Positions 1 to 7,261 of a stretch of DNA of 8,331 nt are shown piece by piece. The DNA is from Sulfurimonas sp. GTDB taxonomy: Bacteria > Campylobacterota > Campylobacteria > Campylobacterales > Sulfurimonadaceae. The translations under genes were made by a program, and so were the position numbers. Under the pieces are notes generated by a model. It saw only the letters and a program-made list of their open reading frames with translations, was not told the DNA's origin and ran no database searches. The DNA is taken from positions 1-8,331 of the forward strand of contig JAGGWO010000203.1 of assembly GCA_021157485.1 (NCBI GenBank), written 5' to 3'. Position 1 is the first letter of the stretch. Each line of letters begins with the position of its first letter.

Positions 1-1906
1 CATAGTTGTAAAGGTATCCTGGCACTTCCTCTTTAAAGCCTTCAGTTTTATAATCTTCATAATCAAAATCCACTCTTTGAACTATATGCTCTTGCTTATC
101 ACTTAAAAGTTTTTCTGTAACTGGAGTCTGTTTGACTGCTACATCTTCATATCTTAAAAGCTCTACATCTGAGAGACCTATTCTATCATTAAAATTTCTT
201 ACCCATTCTCTATCTGCAATGGACTTAATACGCTCTTGTTTATCTTGACTCATATACTCCCCGCCCATATTTGCGGATGCTAAAAATTCAAACTCTTCTA
301 TGAGTTTGCTTTGAGTGGTGTGGAGTTTTTCTAAGCTCTGCTTTTTATCTTTATTATGTAGCTGTTCTTCTAGATAAGTTATCTGGGCATCTCTATAGAG
401 AACTTCAAAGCGAGTTCTTATCTCGTGAATACGGTTGTAGATAGTTTCAAGTTTTGTGGATTTATCGACTACATATTCGGGAGTGGTTACTTTTCCACAA
501 TCATGTAACCAAGCTCCTATATGAAACTCTCTCCACTCGTCTTCACTAAGAAATGAGAACTCTTTAAAGAGTCCATCTTTTTGGTCATGGGCTACTTTTG
601 TTAGCATTTGAGCTATCTCTGGAACACGCCTACAGTGACCACCAGTATATGCTGATTTTGCATCAATTGCATCAGCAAGAACTTTTATAATAGAGTCAAG
701 AAGTTCCTCTTGAGATTTTTGATATTCTTGTATACTGATTGATAAAGAAACAAGTGAGTGCGATAGCTCATGCAACTCTAAAATAGATGTTTCAATATTT
801 TTTACTTCACTGAACTCTCTGTTTTTAATTTTTTCATTTTCCATCATAAGAGAACGAATAGGTCTTACAATAACGGAGGAGAGATAAAATGCTACTGGAA
901 TTGATAGTAAGATGAATAGTAGAGCTGCGTAAAAAGAGCTGATTATCTCTTGCATATAGGGTTTTAAGAGCTTATCCTTTGACATAATAATACCAATATT
1001 TAGGCTACTTGTACTCCCCTTTGTGAGTGTATGATAAATAAAGTATTGGGCATTTTCATATATATATTTGTGAGTAACACTAGGTTTGTTTTGCTGAAAA
1101 TAGGCAAAAAGTTCATTCCACTTATATGATTTTTTACTATTTGAGTTAGCTAAGAGTTCTCCGCTATCACTATAAAGAAGAATATGACTATCTTTATCAA
1201 AGTTTTGCCTTTTTATAAAAGTGTCGAGGTCATTGAGTGTAAAATCAAGAGCTATAACAGCGCCTCTGTTTGGTATTTGTTTGGCAAACGTTATACCAGG
1301 TGTTTTAGTTGATTGAAACTCATATATCTCTGTTTTTATTACATCAGAAGAAGTCATAGCCTGTTTGTACCAAGGACGATTTTTAACTTCAAAAACAGTG
1401 TCTGTATCTTTATTTAAAAGAACTTCTTGTTTTGAGTTTAAGAACTTGACGTTTGATTTTGTTTTGTTATTGTGGTGAGTCATAATATAAATACCCCACT
1501 TACTCTCTTTGGGAGCATTGTGCGTTCTAATCATCTCTGGATATTTTTCAAGATTTAAAACTTCATAAAAACTACCATCATCATATCCGATGTATATAGC
1601 TTGAAGAGTTTTATGTTGTGAGAGAACTTCTATAAAATCGTCTAACATAGGATGTGTCGTATTTAGATCAATTTTAGTAGATATATCATCATTAAAAGAT
1701 AGTAGTTTTATTGTTCTTTTGGTTGCGTTTTCTGAGGCTTCAACAAATAAAACTATATTATTCGCTGTTTGTTGAAAGGACTTATCTATAGCTTCTTGCG
1801 CTATTTTATTGCTGGAGTAGTATTGTAAACCTAAAAGTAAAGTAGTTACAAGCAGTATTAAGAGTATAAAGTTTGTAACTATATTAAAACGCAGGGTTGT
1901 GCGCAC
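1..1906 (-). CDS. Double-Cache sensor with HD-GYP-type c-di-GMP phosphodiesterase domain (3' end outside window)
   Basis: Partial gene; 635 codons are visible and the C-terminus lies beyond base 1. The start is GTG at 1906, with AAGGA six bases upstream. Domain order: TM helix about residues 9-29; periplasmic sensor about 30-320 with the dCache-like motif RPWYKQA (177-183); TM helix about 324-345; a linker that may be HAMP-like; then an HD domain with GGHCRRV (422-428) and the metal-binding LHDCGK (467-472, H468/D469). After the HD comes TTPEYVVDK and a Glu/Lys-rich helical stretch (H494), not the compact classical HD-GYP spacing. The GYP half would lie past the window edge. By family knowledge such proteins hydrolyse cyclic-di-GMP at the inner membrane in response to a periplasmic ligand; activity and ligand are inferred. 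It follows the heme MCP gene by 11 bp, so the two are almost certainly cotranscribed. Confidence 0.9.
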   Translation of the reverse strand, partial: MRTTLRFNIVTNFILLILLVTTLLLGLQYYSSNKIAQEAIDKSFQQTANNIVLFVEASENATKRTIKLLSFNDDISTKIDLNTTHPMLDDFIEVLSQHKTLQAIYIGYDDGSFYEVLNLEKYPEMIRTHNAPKESKWGIYIMTHHNNKTKSNVKFLNSKQEVLLNKDTDTVFEVKNRPWYKQAMTSSDVIKTEIYEFQSTKTPGITFAKQIPNRGAVIALDFTLNDLDTFIKRQNFDKDSHILLYSDSGELLANSNSKKSYKWNELFAYFQQNKPSVTHKYIYENAQYFIYHTLTKGSTSSLNIGIIMSKDKLLKPYMQEIISSFYAALLFILLSIPVAFYLSSVIVRPIRSLMMENEKIKNREFSEVKNIETSILELHELSHSLVSLSISIQEYQKSQEELLDSIIKVLADAIDAKSAYTGGHCRRVPEIAQMLTKVAHDQKDGLFKEFSFLSEDEWREFHIGAWLHDCGKVTTPEYVVDKSTKLETIYNRIHEIRTRFEVLYRDAQITYLEEQLHNKDKKQSLEKLHTTQSKLIEEFEFLASANMGGEYMSQDKQERIKSIADREWVRNFNDRIGLSDVELLRYEDVAVKQTPVTEKLLSDKQEHIVQRVDFDYEDYKTEGFKEEVPGYLYNY

Positions 1907-1917
1907 TGTAGTTCCTT

Positions 1918-3507
1918 TTAACTTTTAAATTCGTTAATTGTCTCCTGCAGTGATGAAGCAATCTGAACTAATCGTTGCAACTCTTTTTCGATACTTAGAA
2001 CACTTGTTCCATTTGCAGTAGAGAGAGCTTCTATATCTGAGATATCTTTAATTATATCCTCAATATCCTTAGACATCTTTAGGCTATCTTGTTTAGATTC
2101 ATTTGCTACTTCATTTGAAGCTTTAATAGAGTTGGATGTTGCATCAATCTTCTCTTCAACTTCATTCGATATATTGGTTAGACTCTCAATATTTTGAGCA
2201 TTTTGAGTCATTTTATCACTTACATCGTTTATAGATTGAACGATAGTACTTACACTCATGTCTATCTCTGTTAAAGATTTTTGAGTTCTCTCTGCAAGTT
2301 TACGAACCTCATCCGCAACAACAGCAAAACCACGACCATGTTCACCCGCACGTGCTGCTTCTATAGCTGCGTTTAGAGCAAGAAGATTCGTCTGTTCTGC
2401 TATTTCTTTAATGATATTAAGGACATCTTTAACTTGGTCAGCATTAGTTTTTAGACTTGAAAGCTCTTCTGAAAGCTCATTTTCAATTTCAACAAATGAT
2501 ACTACTTCGGAGCTAAGTGAGCTTAGAGACTCTTTCGCAGTATCAAGTTCATTGCTAGCCTGCTCAACAGTTTGTTGAGTATCCTCTGCTGCTTGAATAG
2601 TGTGGGCAATAACATCTTTTATTGCTTCACTTTTTAGTGTAGTTTTTGAAACAATTTCCTGTTCCTGTTTTGTTCCTTTAGCTATTACGCGGCTTGATAA
2701 CTCTATCTCAGATGCGATATCTCTATTTTGTTCACCAAGACGTTTTACACTGTTGATTGTACCTTGTATCATCTCAATAAATTTATTTACTTCATTTGCA
2801 GTATCTCCAAACTCATTTCCCTCTGTGCGTTTCAATCTTTTAGTTAAATCTTTGTCTCCGCTGATAAGTTCAGATATACGAGTTTTTAAACTGTTGAGAG
2901 GAGTGAATATCTCTTTAAGAAAAAATATAGATGATAGTATGGCAAAGAGTATACCAATTATGATAAGTGATATGGTTAGTGTTAAATTTGTAGAGGCAAT
3001 GTCATCATCATTTGCATCAAGAGAGATTACCAAGTCCATAGCTCCAAGAACGTATCCTTTTTTTGCATTGTAGTGACAAGACAAACATTTTTCTTCTGCA
3101 ACCATCGGTTTTATCATGCGAATAGTGTGATGGTCATTTTCATCTTTTTCTATAACTTTTGTTGTTTTATTTGTAAGTACATCAAGAATAAGAGCATCAG
3201 TTGCATATTTTGTATCTGGCGCATAAACTTCTATAACAGCTTTTGATTGTGAAATATCTAAACTCTCAATCCCATCTATACTTCTTGCAGCTTTAAAGGC
3301 ATCTTGAACAACGAGAGTGTCACCCATCATCATACTTCCGGTCATCGTTTGGAAGATTGATTCACTAAGCATTGCTAAGGATTTTTTTGTGTTGCTGTTT
3401 GAAAGCGAGTGAAGAGTAGAAGATAGATAGTAAATCATACCAATCATTCCAACGATACTTATAAATAAAACAGAAACAATAACTTTTGATTTGACCGACT
3501 TAAACAT
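1918..3507 (-). CDS. Methyl-accepting chemotaxis protein with periplasmic c-type heme motif
   Basis: A 529-aa transmembrane chemoreceptor. TM1 is about residues 8-28 and the periplasmic domain about 29-175, containing CLSCH (141-145), a CxxCH covalent heme c site followed by [14 protein letters not shown]2 is about 176-197, HAMP about 198-251, and the cytoplasmic coiled-coil signalling domain about 290-520, with the conserved hairpin tip [20 protein letters not shown] near 368-387 and [18 protein letters not shown] after it. No C-terminal CheR-docking pentapeptide is visible. Geobacter chemoreceptors with c-heme periplasmic sensor domains are the closest described parallel I recall; sensing of redox state or a small gas is inferred. 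The frame stays open to an ATG at 3588, but I chose ATG 3507: it has AGGA six bases upstream, gives a standard short N-terminus before TM1, and lies downstream of a TATAAT box at 3539-3544. First gene of an operon with the HD-GYP gene. Confidence 0.95.
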   Translation of the reverse strand: MFKSVKSKVIVSVLFISIVGMIGMIYYLSSTLHSLSNSNTKKSLAMLSESIFQTMTGSMMMGDTLVVQDAFKAARSIDGIESLDISQSKAVIEVYAPDTKYATDALILDVLTNKTTKVIEKDENDHHTIRMIKPMVAEEKCLSCHYNAKKGYVLGAMDLVISLDANDDDIASTNLTLTISLIIIGILFAILSSIFFLKEIFTPLNSLKTRISELISGDKDLTKRLKRTEGNEFGDTANEVNKFIEMIQGTINSVKRLGEQNRDIASEIELSSRVIAKGTKQEQEIVSKTTLKSEAIKDVIAHTIQAAEDTQQTVEQASNELDTAKESLSSLSSEVVSFVEIENELSEELSSLKTNADQVKDVLNIIKEIAEQTNLLALNAAIEAARAGEHGRGFAVVADEVRKLAERTQKSLTEIDMSVSTIVQSINDVSDKMTQNAQNIESLTNISNEVEEKIDATSNSIKASNEVANESKQDSLKMSKDIEDIIKDISDIEALSTANGTSVLSIEKELQRLVQIASSLQETINEFKS

Positions 3508-3538
3508 ATAAAATCCTAAATGATATAATTGTAAGATT

Positions 3539-3548
3539 ATTATAGCAA
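3539..3548 (-). promoter_or_regulatory. Probable sigma70 promoter (extended -10) of the MCP/HD-GYP operon
   Basis: On the minus strand the bases read TGCTATAAT, a perfect TATAAT (3544 to 3539) with an upstream TG, as in extended -10 promoters. Upstream is T-rich with no clear -35 box, as is usual in Campylobacterota. Transcription would begin near 3532, giving a leader of about 25 bases to the ATG at 3507. It supports the short form of the MCP. Confidence 0.6.
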
Positions 3549-3686
3549 AACAATTAATTAAAAATATCACATCTATACAATCTGCCATAAATAGTGGAAA
3601 TACCAGGGATATATTTCGTGATATTATTTGTAGAAGTGTAATATAAGTAAAATAAGTTAAAAATGATTTAAAAATGAGTTATCTAA

Positions 3687-3735
3687 TTTTTAATTAAGGA
3701 AATACTCTTTACAATGAGTCTATCTAAATAAAAGG
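3687..3735 (+). promoter_or_regulatory. Probable promoter and ribosome binding site of the DUF3015 gene
   Basis: TACAAT at 3710-3715 is a good -10 box preceded by a T/A-rich stretch (3687-3697) without a canonical -35. AAAGG at 3731-3735 is the Shine-Dalgarno sequence, seven bases before the ATG at 3743. The predicted leader is about 20 bases. Confidence 0.5.
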
Positions 3736-3742
3736 TTCTTAA

Positions 3743-4189
3743 ATGAAAAAAATTCTAGTAAGCGCGTTAGCGGTAGTAGCTCTTAGTACGTCAGCAATGG
3801 CAACAGTAAACTCTCAAACGGGTTGTGGTCTTGGTTCAGTTATTATTAAAGATGATTCTTCAGCAATTATGTTGGCTCTGCAAGCTACAACAAATGGTAC
3901 TTCAGGTAACCAAACTTTTGGTATTACATCAGGAACTTTAGGTTGTAAGAAAGTTAAGTTTGTTATGAATGAAAGAGCTGAGGAGTTCGTTGCTTCTAAC
4001 ATGGACATTTTAGCTAAAGAGATTGCTGTAGGTCACGGTGAGTCTATCGATGCTTTAGCTGAACTATTAAACGTAGAAGATAAAGCACAGTTTTCTGCTT
4101 CACTTCAGTCAAACTATAACAGCATCTATACTTCACAAAAAGTAGAGATGAATGATGTTCTTGACAACATCGCTACTACTTCTTTATAA
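3743..4189 (+). CDS. DUF3015-family exported protein
   Basis: A 148-aa protein with a Sec signal peptide (MKKILVSALAVVALSTSAMA, cleavage after residue 20). The mature part opens with the family hallmark GCGLGSV (27-33), then ATTNGTSGNQTFGITSGTLGC (48-68, written here as its landmarks A48 and C68). Cys28 and Cys68 are the only cysteines and may form a disulfide bond. The rest (about 75-145) looks helical. The function of DUF3015 is unknown to me. By family memory it is often found beside DUF4105 genes in Proteobacteria, as here, so a shared role at the envelope is a reasonable inference. Length is normal for the family. It has its own promoter and SD and is followed at once by a terminator-like hairpin, suggesting it is made in larger amounts than the downstream gene. 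Confidence 0.9.
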   Translation: MKKILVSALAVVALSTSAMATVNSQTGCGLGSVIIKDDSSAIMLALQATTNGTSGNQTFGITSGTLGCKKVKFVMNERAEEFVASNMDILAKEIAVGHGESIDALAELLNVEDKAQFSASLQSNYNSIYTSQKVEMNDVLDNIATTSL

Positions 4190-4190
4190 G
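4161..4190 (+). promoter_or_regulatory. Possible internal promoter for the DUF4105 gene
   Basis: TTGACA (4161-4166), a perfect -35 hexamer, is followed after 18 bases by TATAAG (4185-4190), or after 17 by TTATAA. It lies in the last codons of the DUF3015 gene, so part of the match is coding sequence and may be chance. If real, transcription would begin near 4196, exactly at the base of the hairpin. Confidence 0.35.
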
Positions 4191-4195
4191 TAGAA

Positions 4196-4234
4196 TTAAA
4201 CCAGACGATTTTTCGTTTGGTTTAACCTCTTTTT
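4196..4234 (+). terminator. Rho-independent terminator or attenuator after the DUF3015 gene
   Basis: A 13-bp stem (TTAAACCAGACGA at 4196-4208 with TCGTTTGGTTTAA at 4213-4225, one G-U pair) closes a TTTT loop. It is followed by CCTC and TTTTT (4230-4234). The T run starts five bases after the stem, a little further than ideal, so partial read-through into the DUF4105 gene is likely. Confidence 0.75.
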
Positions 4235-4247
4235 AGACACTATTTTT

Positions 4248-4260
4248 AGGAAATTTCATC
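4248..4260 (+). promoter_or_regulatory. Ribosome binding site and ATC start codon of the DUF4105 gene
   Basis: AGGA at 4248-4251 is followed after six bases by ATC at 4258-4260, in frame with the DUF4105 gene. From the stop at 4234-4236 to ATG 4387 this frame has no ATG, GTG or TTG. The codons from 4258 encode a clean signal peptide, so this is the best initiation site. Confidence 0.55.
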
Positions 4261-6081
4261 TTATATAAAATATTATTTACACTCATTTTTTGCATCAGTT
4301 TTTTACATGCTTCCTCACAACCTTATAAAGATAAAGCTAATAAATTAAATCTATCAAACGATAGATACTGGCACCTACTTCTTCACATGGTTGATGAAGA
4401 GAGTGAGATTGATGATAGTAGTTTTTTCTTCTCTAAGAGTGGTAAAACTAATGCAAAAGATGAACTTGATGCGACTTTAGATGCATTTTTCAATGAAGAG
4501 AGATTTGATGATAATTCCAGTGCTTGTCTCTTTCCAGCAAGAAAAGCATGGCTCGCAGAGAAATTAGATATAGATGATTTTCCTGCAGTTGAATGTAGAG
4601 AGTATGATGAGACACTAAAGCGATTAAATCCAAAATCTGCTACACTTGTTTTTCCAGCAGCACATATTAACTCTCCTGCTTCTATGTTTGGACATACTTT
4701 CTTACGTATTAACTCTGCTTACAAATCTCGACTTCTTTCATACGCAATAAACTATGCAGCAGATGCAAATCCTGATGATACAAATGCAGCTGTGTTTGCT
4801 GTTAAAGGACTTTTTGGCGGTTACTTTGGGAAGTATTCCCTACTTCCTTATTATGAGAAACTAAAAGAGTATAGAGATACAGAACAGAGAGATATTTGGG
4901 AATATGATTTAAATCTTAATGAAGAAGAAGTGCTAAGGATGACTCAACATATTTGGGAACTTAATGGTACCCAATCTGATTATTATTTCTTTACAGAGAA
5001 CTGTTCGTACAATATGCTTTGGCTTATAGAGTTAGCGAGACCAACTGTTCATATTAGAGAGTATTTCCATTTTGAAGTTATTCCTTTGGAGACTGTTCAC
5101 GCTGCAAAAGCTGAAGGTTTAATCTCAGAGGTTCACTATAGGGCATCAAAGCGCAGTACTCTTCTAAAATATGAAGAGCTTCTTGATGATAAGTATTTAG
5201 GGTTGCCTAAAAAACTTGTAGAGAGAGAAATAAAACTACAAGAGATAGTTAGTGACGAGAGCATACCTCTACAGCAAAAGCAGTATATCCTTGAAGCTTC
5301 TACTGAGTTTTTAGAGTACTCTTTTAGTAAAAGTGATATGCAAAAAAGTGAATATATAAAGCTTTTTTACAATCTCTCAAAAGAGAGAGCTTCACTAGGT
5401 ATGGGAGAAAAGCTTCATATGGAAACTCCACAAGATCCTATTGAGAGTCATAGGGCTATAAGAGTTACCGCTGGTGTTGGCTCTAGAAAGGGAGAAGCTA
5501 TCAGTTTTTTAGGTATTCGTCCTGCATATCATGATTTGGAAGATTCTAACTATGGATTTTTAAGAGGCACACAGATAGAGTTCTTAAATATAGAGTTGTC
5601 ATATAGTGAAGATGAGGTAGAGGTTGAAGAGGCTACTATCCTCTCTATTGTATCTCTTGCTCAGCGTTCAGAATTTTTCGACTCACTTTCATGGAGAACT
5701 AAATTTGGATTCGATAGAGAGTATCTTGACAATGAAACAAATTTTATTGCAACTGTAGGAGCAGGGTATAGTTGGGGTAATGAGTTTGCATATACTTATA
5801 TGATGATTGATCCACTCTTTTATGTGGCAGATGAGTCTAGTGCTGCAGTCGGGGGTAGTCTGGGTGTTGTTTTTGATAAGTACGATTTTATGAGTACAAA
5901 TATAGAAGTGACAAGAAGATATTATGATAATGGAGATGAGCAAAACTTAGCAAAAGTTGCGCAGAGTTTTAGACTCTTACAAAACCTTCAACTAAAATTT
6001 AAATACGATTATAAAGAGATAGAGTCTCTTGAAGAAGAGGATGAACAGACTTTTAGAGCCTTCATCAACTACTATTTTTAA
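4258..6081 (+). CDS. DUF4105 / Lnb_N-family envelope protein, probable acyltransferase, with non-standard start
   Basis: 607 aa when started at ATC 4258. Residues 1-18 (MLYKILFTLIFCISFLHA, reading the start as Met) form a signal peptide. The family motif W-H-LLLH (38-43) and the FFFSKSGK region lie around and just after ATG 4387, so that ATG would cut away both the signal peptide and conserved sequence. Later landmarks are FPAR (92-95), SPASMFGHTFLRIN (139-152, His146) and ENCSYN (247-252, Cys249). His followed about 100 residues later by Asn-Cys resembles permuted papain-like (NlpC/P60-LRAT) enzymes and suggests a catalytic pair; this is inference. From about 400 on, GIRPAYHDLED and alternating strands end in FRAFINYYF, with a terminal Phe typical of outer-membrane proteins. 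DUF4105 was, as I recall, renamed Lnb_N after a Bdellovibrio lipoprotein N-acyltransferase; whether this protein has that activity is unproven. It lies downstream of DUF3015. Confidence 0.85.
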   Translation: MLYKILFTLIFCISFLHASSQPYKDKANKLNLSNDRYWHLLLHMVDEESEIDDSSFFFSKSGKTNAKDELDATLDAFFNEERFDDNSSACLFPARKAWLAEKLDIDDFPAVECREYDETLKRLNPKSATLVFPAAHINSPASMFGHTFLRINSAYKSRLLSYAINYAADANPDDTNAAVFAVKGLFGGYFGKYSLLPYYEKLKEYRDTEQRDIWEYDLNLNEEEVLRMTQHIWELNGTQSDYYFFTENCSYNMLWLIELARPTVHIREYFHFEVIPLETVHAAKAEGLISEVHYRASKRSTLLKYEELLDDKYLGLPKKLVEREIKLQEIVSDESIPLQQKQYILEASTEFLEYSFSKSDMQKSEYIKLFYNLSKERASLGMGEKLHMETPQDPIESHRAIRVTAGVGSRKGEAISFLGIRPAYHDLEDSNYGFLRGTQIEFLNIELSYSEDEVEVEEATILSIVSLAQRSEFFDSLSWRTKFGFDREYLDNETNFIATVGAGYSWGNEFAYTYMMIDPLFYVADESSAAVGGSLGVVFDKYDFMSTNIEVTRRYYDNGDEQNLAKVAQSFRLLQNLQLKFKYDYKEIESLEEEDEQTFRAFINYYF

Positions 6082-6101
6082 TCAGCTTCTACTTAGCTGA
6101 T
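6081..6101. other. Hairpin between convergent genes
   Basis: ATCAGCT (6081-6087) and AGCTGAT (6095-6101) form a 7-bp stem around a 7-base loop. It starts on the last base of the DUF4105 stop codon and includes the stop codon of the lipoprotein gene. Neither strand has a T run directly after it, so it is at best a weak bidirectional terminator. Confidence 0.4.
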
Positions 6102-6232
6102 TCATCCTTACTGCCTTTAAAAGCATTTGATATATCGCTTCCTATACTATCTGCCCCTTCGTTAAACTCTTTTGCTGAACAACCACCAAGAAGAAGAGCT
6201 ACAAATGCTCCAAGAATTATAAAATTTTTCAT
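6089..6232 (-). CDS. Small lipoprotein, 47 aa
   Basis: A short gene of 48 codons including the TAG stop at 6089-6091. The product starts MKNFIILGAFVALLLGGCSA, a type II signal peptide with lipobox LGGC (C18 to be lipidated), leaving a mature peptide of 30 residues: C, SAKEFNEGADSIGSD, then ISNAFKGSKDESAK. AAGG on the minus strand lies six bases before the ATG. The size, lipobox and polar tail with regularly spaced Gly/Asp/Ser recall entericidin-like small lipoproteins, but the match is too weak to name it. Asp or Lys at the +2 position is absent (Ser19), so by E. coli rules it would go to the outer membrane. It lies 52 bp downstream of the beta-barrel gene in the same direction and converges on the DUF4105 gene. 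Confidence 0.85.
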   Translation of the reverse strand: MKNFIILGAFVALLLGGCSAKEFNEGADSIGSDISNAFKGSKDESAK

Positions 6233-6284
6233 TTATTACCTTTTCATTTAGATTTTGTATCTTAACGCATTAATAGTTAATATT

Positions 6285-7094
6285 TTAGTAAATATATGTT
6301 AGATAGAGCATCGCACCTGTTAAATCATTTGAAGCTTCCACTTTTTTATCTCCATCATCTGCTTCTAGGTAGATTTTATTTGCATTATATCCAATACCAA
6401 TACCTGCATTGTCTATAAAACGGTACTCTAAATTAAGGGCACTGCTTATTAGGCTTCCTTTATAGTTATCATATGTTAAAGCAAAATACTCTGACCTGTA
6501 GCTTACAAAAAGTTTTTTATTGATGACTGTATATTCACCTTTAAACCCAATTACTGGAAGAGGTACTGTAACTGAAGATGATGAGCTATATGTCTCATTT
6601 ACAACAGTATCAATCGTACCTTTGGCACTTAACCCAAGTTTTATAGTAGTAATATGAAAACCAGCAGTAAGCGCAAGTTCTACTTTTTCATTATGATAAA
6701 AAGAATAACCATAGTTTACTTTATAAGTATCCATATCAAAATAACTGTTTATTGTTGCATCTACTGCAATAACTTTATCATCCCACTTTATATCTTCACT
6801 AATAGATTTGTGACCATCACTTCTAACACTAAAGTATGAAAAATCGATACTATGAGTATCATTAAAGCGGTAGTATCCATCTAAACGTAATACATTTGTT
6901 TCACTCTTTAAACCAAGTTGATCAACAGTGTTTATTCTAGCACTAATAGGAGAGTTTTTTGGAGTGAGTTGCATCTCTGTTTCAAAATTAGTAACAAACA
7001 TGGTTCCCACATTGATCTTCCATTTATCTTTTACCTCTGCTGAGAGAGTAGCACCAACAAATAGTAGTGCAACTAGTAATATCTTTGTATTCAT
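6285..7094 (-). CDS. Outer-membrane beta-barrel protein of unknown family
   Basis: 269 aa with a signal peptide (MNTKILLVALLFVGATLSA, cleavage near residue 19). The mature chain consists of alternating polar and hydrophobic strands separated by short turns, such as VLRLDGYYRF, SIDFSYFSVRSDG, YKVNYGYSFY, VELALTAGFHITTIKLGLS and LNLEYRFIDNAGIGIGYN. It ends in AMLYLTYIY with a terminal aromatic residue, the usual Bam recognition signal. There are no cysteines or ligand motifs I recognise. A small barrel of roughly 8-10 strands is likely; the role may be a porin, adhesin or structural protein. The start ATG has AGGA six bases upstream. A TATAAT box at 7151-7156 may be its promoter, so it need not depend on the cob operon. 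Confidence 0.8.
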   Translation of the reverse strand: MNTKILLVALLFVGATLSAEVKDKWKINVGTMFVTNFETEMQLTPKNSPISARINTVDQLGLKSETNVLRLDGYYRFNDTHSIDFSYFSVRSDGHKSISEDIKWDDKVIAVDATINSYFDMDTYKVNYGYSFYHNEKVELALTAGFHITTIKLGLSAKGTIDTVVNETYSSSSSVTVPLPVIGFKGEYTVINKKLFVSYRSEYFALTYDNYKGSLISSALNLEYRFIDNAGIGIGYNANKIYLEADDGDKKVEASNDLTGAMLYLTYIY

Positions 7095-7102
7095 ATATTT
7101 TC

Positions 7103-7249
7103 CTATGTAAATAATTTAAAATCTATGCCAAGCTGTTGTGACATGTCCTCATTATAATCTTCGCTAATATGTTTAGCTATAAAATTAAAATTTATTGTAT
7201 CAGAGAATTTATTATAAAATAGAGTCATTAGTCTATAGTTTAAAATCAT
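7103..7249 (-). pseudogene. 48-codon reading frame, possible C-terminal relic of an outer-membrane protein
   Basis: Starting from ATG 7249 this frame encodes 48 aa beginning MILNYRLMTLFYNKF and ending SQQLGIDFKLFT. The pattern resembles the last two or three strands of an outer-membrane barrel. It lies in the same frame as the truncated transporter gene upstream, separated from it only by the TAA at 7262-7264 and four codons. No Shine-Dalgarno sequence precedes the ATG. It may be the surviving 3' end of an outer-membrane gene after an internal deletion, an unrelated small ORF, or chance. It also contains the presumed promoter of the next gene. Confidence 0.4.
7151..7156 (-). promoter_or_regulatory. 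Possible -10 box of the beta-barrel gene
   Basis: TATAAT read on the minus strand, 57 bases before the ATG at 7094, implying a leader of about 50 bases. There is no canonical -35, but the upstream stretch is T/A-rich. A second TATAAT lies at 7211-7216. In DNA this AT-rich such matches also arise by chance. Confidence 0.4.
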
Positions 7250-7261
7250 TTCATATGCTAC

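Larger units (their letters stand above)
3508..3742. other. Divergent intergenic region between the MCP and DUF3015 genes
   Basis: About 235 very AT-rich bases between divergent start codons. It holds the leftward promoter near 3539 and the rightward promoter near 3710. A weak imperfect palindrome, ATAT-TTCGTG-ATAT, lies at 3611-3624 and could be an operator, but nothing identifies a regulator. I see no RNA gene or convincing small ORF here. Confidence 0.6.

Noticed and set aside
2600..3073. 157-codon plus-strand ORF
   Set aside because: Lies antisense within the MCP coding region; no SD, and the MCP frame is clearly the conserved one.
3611..3624. Imperfect palindrome ATAT-TTCGTG-ATAT as an operator
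   Set aside because: Only the outer four pairs and the central CG match, and such sites are common in AT-rich DNA; no regulator can be tied to it.
3814..4008. 64-codon minus-strand ORF
   Set aside because: Antisense shadow of the DUF3015 gene with no recognisable protein pattern.
5689..5943. 84-codon minus-strand ORF
   Set aside because: Antisense shadow of the DUF4105 gene's C-terminal region.
6261..6280. Inverted repeat TTAAC...GTTAA before the lipoprotein gene
   Set aside because: Five-base arms in a very AT-rich spacer; too weak to call an operator or terminator.
6654..7110. Two short plus-strand ORFs (61 and 60 codons)
   Set aside because: Both are antisense to the outer-membrane barrel gene and lack protein-like features.
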